Assembly (NCBI GenBank): GCA_903828025.1
Contig: CAIKKO010000134.1
Coordinates: 1 to 9,641, forward strand
Length of the DNA: 9,641 nt
From: an uncultured Sphingomonadales bacterium
GTDB taxonomy: Bacteria > Pseudomonadota > Alphaproteobacteria > Sphingomonadales > Sphingomonadaceae
Direction: 5' to 3'
Part shown: piece after piece, positions 6,920-9,641 of the stretch
Numbering within the stretch: position 1 is the stretch's first letter
Layout: each line of letters starts with the position of its first letter
Program-made: the position numbers and the translations under genes
Notes under the pieces: generated by a model
What the model saw: only the letters and a program-made list of their open reading frames with translations
The model's database searches: none
Told to the model about the DNA's origin: nothing

Positions 6920-7363
6920 ATGATCCGCGAACTTATCACTTTCGAGGTCGAGGGCCAGGTTTTCGGGCTCGACATCATGTCGATCCGCGAGATCCGCGCC
7001 TGGACCCCGACAACCCGCCTGCCGCGCGTGCCGCACTATGTCGCGGGCGTGGTCAATCTGCGCGGCACCGTGCTGCCGGTGGTCGATCTCGCTGCCCGGC
7101 TCGGCTGGCACGCGACCGAGCCCACCCCGCGCCATGCGATCATCGTGACGCAGCTGGGTGCGCAAGTGGGCGGCTGGATCGTCGATTCGGTGAGCGATAT
7201 CGTCACCGTGCCCGATCAGACCCTGCAAGCCCCGCCCCCCGGCGTCGGTAACGATCATGTCGTGCCGTTCCTCGAAGGCCTTGCCGCCATCGACGACAAG
7301 ATGGTGATGGTGCTGAACCTTGTCGCCCTGACCGGCGAAGCCCAGCTCGCCGCTGCTGCCTGA
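6920..7363 (+). CDS. cheW: Chemotaxis coupling protein CheW
   Basis: 147-residue single-domain adaptor that links receptors to the P5 domain of CheA. Visible family marks are an N-terminal TFEVEGQVFGLDI strand pair, the IREIRAW segment (22-28), and GVVNLRGTVLPVVDL with NLRG at 46-49, the loop used for receptor/CheA contacts. A perfect AGGAG (6907-6911) sits 8 nt before the ATG, the strongest ribosome site in the operon. It follows cheY by 48 bp, the largest gap in the operon, and precedes the DxxxQ protein by 16 bp. Placing cheW at the end rather than next to cheA is unremarkable for the family. Confidence 0.96.
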   Translation: MIRELITFEVEGQVFGLDIMSIREIRAWTPTTRLPRVPHYVAGVVNLRGTVLPVVDLAARLGWHATEPTPRHAIIVTQLGAQVGGWIVDSVSDIVTVPDQTLQAPPPGVGNDHVVPFLEGLAAIDDKMVMVLNLVALTGEAQLAAAA

Positions 7364-7379
7364 GGCCGGGAGAAGGTCG

Positions 7380-7694
7380 ATGGGCGAGATGGCCCCACCC
7401 CCGATAGCGCCTCCTGATCAGGCCGCTCCTGATCAGGCCACACCCAATCAGGCCACACATCGCCAGATCGCGCTGGTGCTGGAAGAACTGGCGCAGGAAG
7501 TCGAAGGATTGGGCGCGTCGCTGTGCGGCGATATCGACGTGGCGATGCGCCATATGGGCAGCCTTCAGGCTATCGACCTGATCGCCCAGAAGCAGCGCAG
7601 CCTCGCCTCGCTGCTCAATGCCGATTGCCTCGAAACCGAAGTCGAACGGATCGGCCTCGATATTCTGCGCGAGCGGATGCGGATGCTGCGGTGA
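7380..7694 (+). CDS. Small helical protein with CheZ/CheT-like DxxxQ motif, putative CheY phosphatase
   Basis: 104-residue protein, not a family I can name with certainty. Residues 1-28 are a Pro/Gln-rich tail with three PDQA/PNQA repeats. Residues 29-104 look almost entirely helical, with segments near 29-50, 52-80 and 84-104. The middle helix carries LQAIDLIAQ, placing Asp66 and Gln70 four residues apart. CheZ uses an Asp-x-x-x-Gln pair (Asp143/Gln147, DLTGQ) to dephosphorylate CheY, and S. meliloti CheT is reported, as I recall, to share this motif. The gene ends the che operon, 16 bp after cheW, with GGGAG 7 nt before the ATG; a second ATG at 7389 is possible. Phosphatase function is inferred from motif, helical content and position. 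A plain coiled-coil adaptor is the alternative. Confidence 0.6.
   Translation: MGEMAPPPIAPPDQAAPDQATPNQATHRQIALVLEELAQEVEGLGASLCGDIDVAMRHMGSLQAIDLIAQKQRSLASLLNADCLETEVERIGLDILRERMRMLR
7413..7457 (+). repeat. Three 15-bp tandem repeats with embedded CCTGATCAGG palindromes
   Basis: Units at 7413-7427, 7428-7442 and 7443-7457 encode PDQAA, PDQAT and PNQAT in the N-terminal tail of the DxxxQ protein. The first two units each contain the perfect 10-bp palindrome CCTGATCAGG; the third has decayed to CCCAATCAGG. A related CCTGATCGGG lies at 7707-7716, after the gene. The repeat is certain. Any role as a protein-binding site is speculative. Confidence 0.85.
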
Positions 7695-7703
7695 ACATCC
7701 GCC

Positions 7704-7718
7704 GTCCCTGATCGGGAC
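7704..7718 (+). other. Short hairpin after the last che operon gene
   Basis: GTCCC (7704-7708) and GGGAC (7714-7718) form a 5-bp stem with a 5-nt loop, 10 bp after the stop codon of the DxxxQ gene. It lacks a T tract, so it is not a convincing intrinsic terminator. It may be a weak 3' structure, and some transcription probably continues into the ParA-like gene. Confidence 0.35.
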
Positions 7719-7794
7719 TCTCCCGCAGGATTGGGTTTGCGATTCGCGCCAGCTTGGCCGAAATGACCGCATTCTAGGGAGACTGCAGTCACAC

Positions 7795-8544
7795 ATGGCG
7801 GTCATCGGCGTCTATAGTATCAAGGGCGGCGTGGGCAAAACCACCTTGGCGGTGGATATGGCCTGGCGTTCGGCCATGCGCTCGCGCCATTCGACTTTGC
7901 TGTGGGATCTCGATCCGCAAGGGGGTTCCGGCTGGCTGCTCGGCTTGCCCGACCGCACGTGCAGCCGCGCCGCCTCGGTGTTCCAGCGTGAGGGGAAGCC
8001 GAGCGATCTGATCACCGAAACGCGCTACCCGGGCCTTTCGGTGCTACAAGCCGATGACAGCATGCGCTCGCTTTCCTTGACACTGGCGCGGATCGGCAAG
8101 CGCAAGCGCCTCGCGCGGCTGGCTGGATTCCTCGCCGCCGAATATCCCCGGATCATCATCGATTGCCCCCCGGTGCTCAATGAGATCAGCGATCAGGTCT
8201 TCGCTGCTGCCGATCTGCTGATCGTGCCGCTGCCGCCCTCGCCGCTTTCGGCCCGTGCGCTGCCGATGATCCGCGAGGAAATCCTCGCAAACCACCCGCG
8301 CCACCCGCCGATCCTGCCGGTGCTCTCGATGTACGATGCGCGCCGCAAGCTGCACCGCGAGGTCCACACCGGCTTTGCGGCCGGCTGGCCGGTCATCCCC
8401 ATGAACAGCGCGATCGAGCAGACCGCCGTCCGCCGCGCCCCGCTCGGGACGTTCGCCGCGTGGACCGAAGTCAACGACCGCCTGCAGCGCCTGTGGGACG
8501 CGATCGAGGCCAAACTGGCAATGCGCGCCGCGATTTCGGTTTGA
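7795..8544 (+). CDS. ParA/MinD-family ATPase, orphan, adjacent to che operon
   Basis: 249-residue ATPase of the ParA type. The deviant Walker A motif KGGVGKTT (10-17) includes the signature Lys10, DLDPQGG (38-44) follows, and Walker B is IIIDCPP with Asp123. The segment MYDARRKLHREV is typical of ParA partitioning ATPases. There is no N-terminal DNA-binding extension, so it is a small ParA. No ParB or parS is visible. ParA-like proteins encoded in che loci (ParC in Vibrio cholerae, PpfA in Rhodobacter sphaeroides) position chemotaxis clusters at poles or at mid-cell, and the location here suggests that role. The ATG at 7795 begins the ATPase fold directly; longer in-frame extensions overlap the previous gene. 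The 100-bp gap upstream could hold its own promoter, though none was recognised. The family is sure and the role is inferred. Confidence 0.9.
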   Translation: MAVIGVYSIKGGVGKTTLAVDMAWRSAMRSRHSTLLWDLDPQGGSGWLLGLPDRTCSRAASVFQREGKPSDLITETRYPGLSVLQADDSMRSLSLTLARIGKRKRLARLAGFLAAEYPRIIIDCPPVLNEISDQVFAAADLLIVPLPPSPLSARALPMIREEILANHPRHPPILPVLSMYDARRKLHREVHTGFAAGWPVIPMNSAIEQTAVRRAPLGTFAAWTEVNDRLQRLWDAIEAKLAMRAAISV

Positions 8545-8556
8545 GGGTCAGGCCGC

Positions 8557-8850
8557 TCAGGCAGCCTGCTCCAAAGGAACGATCGCAGAAACATCGACCG
8601 CGCGCCGCGCCGCGGCCAGATCATGGGCGCGCTGCAGGTTCATCCACATTTCAGCCGTATTGCCAAAGAATGCGGAGAGCCGCAGCGCCGTATCGGCGGT
8701 GAGGCCGGTTTCCCCTTTCACCAACCGCTCGATCCGTGTGCGCGGCACACCGAGCCGCCGGGCAAGCAAGCCCGCGCTCATCTGCAACGGAGCAAGAAAC
8801 AGGTCCGCCAGCACTTCGCCGGGATGCGAGGGATCTGCCAGAATAGTCAT
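8557..8850 (-). CDS. higA: HigA-type antitoxin, XRE-family regulator
   Basis: 97-residue antitoxin of the HigA/VapI group. It starts MTILADPSHPGEVL, the usual His-Pro-Gly-Glu opening, followed by an XRE helix-turn-helix (about 25-60: SAGLLARRLGVPRTRIERL, then GLTADTALRLSAFFG) and the WMNLQRAHDL helix that ends most family members. It should neutralise HigB and repress the operon by binding the upstream operator. I chose the ATG at 8850, which has AGGAA 8 nt upstream; an in-frame TTG at 8889 would reach back into higB. It lies 22 bp after the higB stop in the toxin-first order normal for higBA. Its 3' end converges on the ParA-like gene with 12 bp between stops and no clear terminator. Confidence 0.92.
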   Translation of the reverse strand: MTILADPSHPGEVLADLFLAPLQMSAGLLARRLGVPRTRIERLVKGETGLTADTALRLSAFFGNTAEMWMNLQRAHDLAAARRAVDVSAIVPLEQAA

Positions 8851-8872
8851 GGTCCGAGTTCCTTCAGTGTCC

Positions 8873-9154
8873 TCAGTGGTAATCGACAATCTCGACGTCG
8901 GTGGGCCCCGCTTCGGTCCAAACGAAGCAAATGCGCCATTGATCGTTGATGCGGACCGAATGTTGCCCCGCCCGGTCGCCGCTCATGGCTTCCAAGTGGT
9001 TGCCCGGCGGGAAGCGCATATCATCGACGCCGGTTGCAGCGTTGAGCACCGAAAGCATGGCCTTGGCCCGTTTCACCAGATCGCCGGGGAAGCCCTTGCC
9101 GAACTTGCCGCTCAACGCGGCAGTCGCCAGCTTGCCCTTGGTGCTCTGGATCAT
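8873..9154 (-). CDS. higB: HigB-type toxin, RelE superfamily mRNA interferase
   Basis: 93-residue toxin of the HigB/RelE superfamily, expected to cleave mRNA at the ribosome when freed from HigA. Family marks are the Lys/Arg-rich helix DLVKRAKAMLSVLNAA (25-40), the DDMRFPPGNHLEAMSGDRAGQHSVRINDQWRI core written here as its parts DMRFPPGNHLEAM (45-57) and HSVRINDQWRI (65-75), and the C-terminal IVDYH (89-93). The ATG at 9154 gives a normal HigB length and start (MIQS). A TTG 36 nt further up would place the palindromic operator inside the gene and is unlikely. No Shine-Dalgarno sequence precedes the ATG, so the mRNA may be leaderless. Confidence 0.92.
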   Translation of the reverse strand: MIQSTKGKLATAALSGKFGKGFPGDLVKRAKAMLSVLNAATGVDDMRFPPGNHLEAMSGDRAGQHSVRINDQWRICFVWTEAGPTDVEIVDYH

Positions 9155-9161
9155 GGAATGA

Positions 9162-9184
9162 AATGTATCATGGTGTGATACATT
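9162..9184 (-). promoter_or_regulatory. higBA operator, perfect 9-bp inverted repeat
   Basis: AATGTATCA (9162-9170) and TGATACATT (9176-9184) are exact reverse complements around a 5-bp spacer, 7 bp upstream of the higB start. This is the size and place expected for the site bound by a HigA dimer in autoregulation. The symmetry is directly visible; binding by HigA is inferred. Confidence 0.85.
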
Positions 9185-9190
9185 GCGCAA
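9162..9190 (-). promoter_or_regulatory. Putative higBA promoter overlapping the operator
   Basis: On the minus strand TTGCGC (9190-9185) is followed by a 17-bp spacer and TACATT (9167-9162), a 4/6 match to a -10 box. The operator covers the whole spacer and the -10, which would let HigA block RNA polymerase. Transcription would start around 9155, next to the higB ATG. The -35 match is weak (3/6), so this is a proposal. Confidence 0.45.
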
Positions 9191-9225
9191 CCGAAATGTC
9201 TGGCACCAAGGGCCGCAAGCGCAGT

Positions 9226-9641
9226 CTACCCAGCCCCTTCCTTGAACGCCTCCAGCGTCTCGCCCGCTTCGATCCAGCGCGCTTCGGCCACTTCGAGCTC
9301 GGCTTCCACCGCGCTGCGCTGGCGCGACAGTTCGCCCATGGACAGCCGTGCCAGATCGCGGCCCGGTTTTCCGCCCAGCGCGGCATCGAGCGCCGCCAGC
9401 CGCATTTGCGCGCGCGCAATCACGGTTTCAGCCTCGCTCACCGCCTTTTGCAGCGCCTTCAATTCCTCGCGGCTCTTCGCCCCGCCCTTGCCTTTTGCTT
9501 TGCCGTTCTTCCCGCCATCGCCCTTGGGCTGGTTCCGCCCGAGCACGAAGTCGATGTAGTCCTCCATGCTCCCGGCATAGTCGTTCGCCGTCCCGCCATC
9601 GACCAACACCAGCCGGTCGGCGGTCAGCTCAACCATATGGC
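9226..9641 (-). CDS. ABC-F family ATPase, C-terminal end (partial)
   Basis: Only the last 137 or so residues lie in the window; the gene continues past the right edge. The visible part begins HMVELTADRLVLVDGG, which matches the segment after the SHDRH switch of the second ATPase domain in ABC-F proteins. It continues through YAGSMEDYIDFVLGR, then a Gly/Lys-rich linker and a coiled-coil tail (about 55-135 of the visible part) like those of YheS and Uup. ABC-F proteins are soluble, act on ribosomes and lack membrane domains. The stop is TAG at 9228-9226. It is co-oriented with higBA but 71 bp away, and higBA has its own operator, so the two are probably transcribed separately. The subfamily cannot be settled from this end. 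Confidence 0.85.
   Translation of the reverse strand, partial: HMVELTADRLVLVDGGTANDYAGSMEDYIDFVLGRNQPKGDGGKNGKAKGKGGAKSREELKALQKAVSEAETVIARAQMRLAALDAALGGKPGRDLARLSMGELSRQRSAVEAELEVAEARWIEAGETLEAFKEGAG

Noticed and set aside
7704..7718. Hairpin as a rho-independent terminator of the che operon
   Set aside because: The stem is only 5 bp and no T run follows. It is listed only as a small hairpin.
7695..7794. A parS-like centromere site before the ParA-like gene
   Set aside because: No sequence resembling the standard 16-bp chromosomal parS palindrome is present, and no ParB gene accompanies it.

Overview
The window is GC-rich and tightly packed. It most likely comes from an alphaproteobacterium, and the order Sphingomonadales is my best guess. 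This rests on the style of the chemotaxis proteins (a CheA with an Arg-Pro-His P2-type domain, a small STAS protein before cheA, cheD directly after cheB) and on base composition, not on any marker gene. No RNA gene, insertion sequence or CRISPR array was seen.

Layout: positions 1-315 hold no convincing gene but contain a strong minus-strand intrinsic terminator. A cheB-like gene (316-1344, minus) reads towards that terminator. A 199-bp divergent gap separates it from a plus-strand chemotaxis operon: STAS-domain protein, cheA, cheR, cheB, cheD, cheY, cheW, then a 104-residue protein with a CheZ/CheT-like DxxxQ motif. The first four genes are joined by three 4-bp ATGA stop/start overlaps, and the later genes lie 4-48 bp apart. 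After a 100-bp gap comes a ParA-family ATPase with no ParB beside it. Converging on it from the right are a minus-strand higB-higA toxin-antitoxin pair with a perfect 9-bp inverted-repeat operator, and the 3' end of an ABC-F ATPase gene that runs off the window.

How they work together: CheA (His46) would phosphorylate CheY and the CheB receivers. CheR and the operon CheB would methylate and demethylate receptors, CheD would deamidate receptors, and CheW would couple receptors to CheA. The STAS protein and the DxxxQ protein are candidates for signal-termination roles, like those I recall for CheS and CheT in Sinorhizobium meliloti. The ParA-like ATPase is a candidate for positioning chemotaxis arrays. 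No receptor or flagellar gene lies in the window.

Most interesting points: (1) the divergent CheB has an intact receiver, but the catalytic His of its methylesterase domain is replaced by Gln and the FGMP loop is lost, so it is probably not an ordinary esterase; (2) the small DxxxQ protein is a candidate CheY phosphatase in a cluster with no recognisable cheZ; (3) an orphan ParA sits directly behind the operon.
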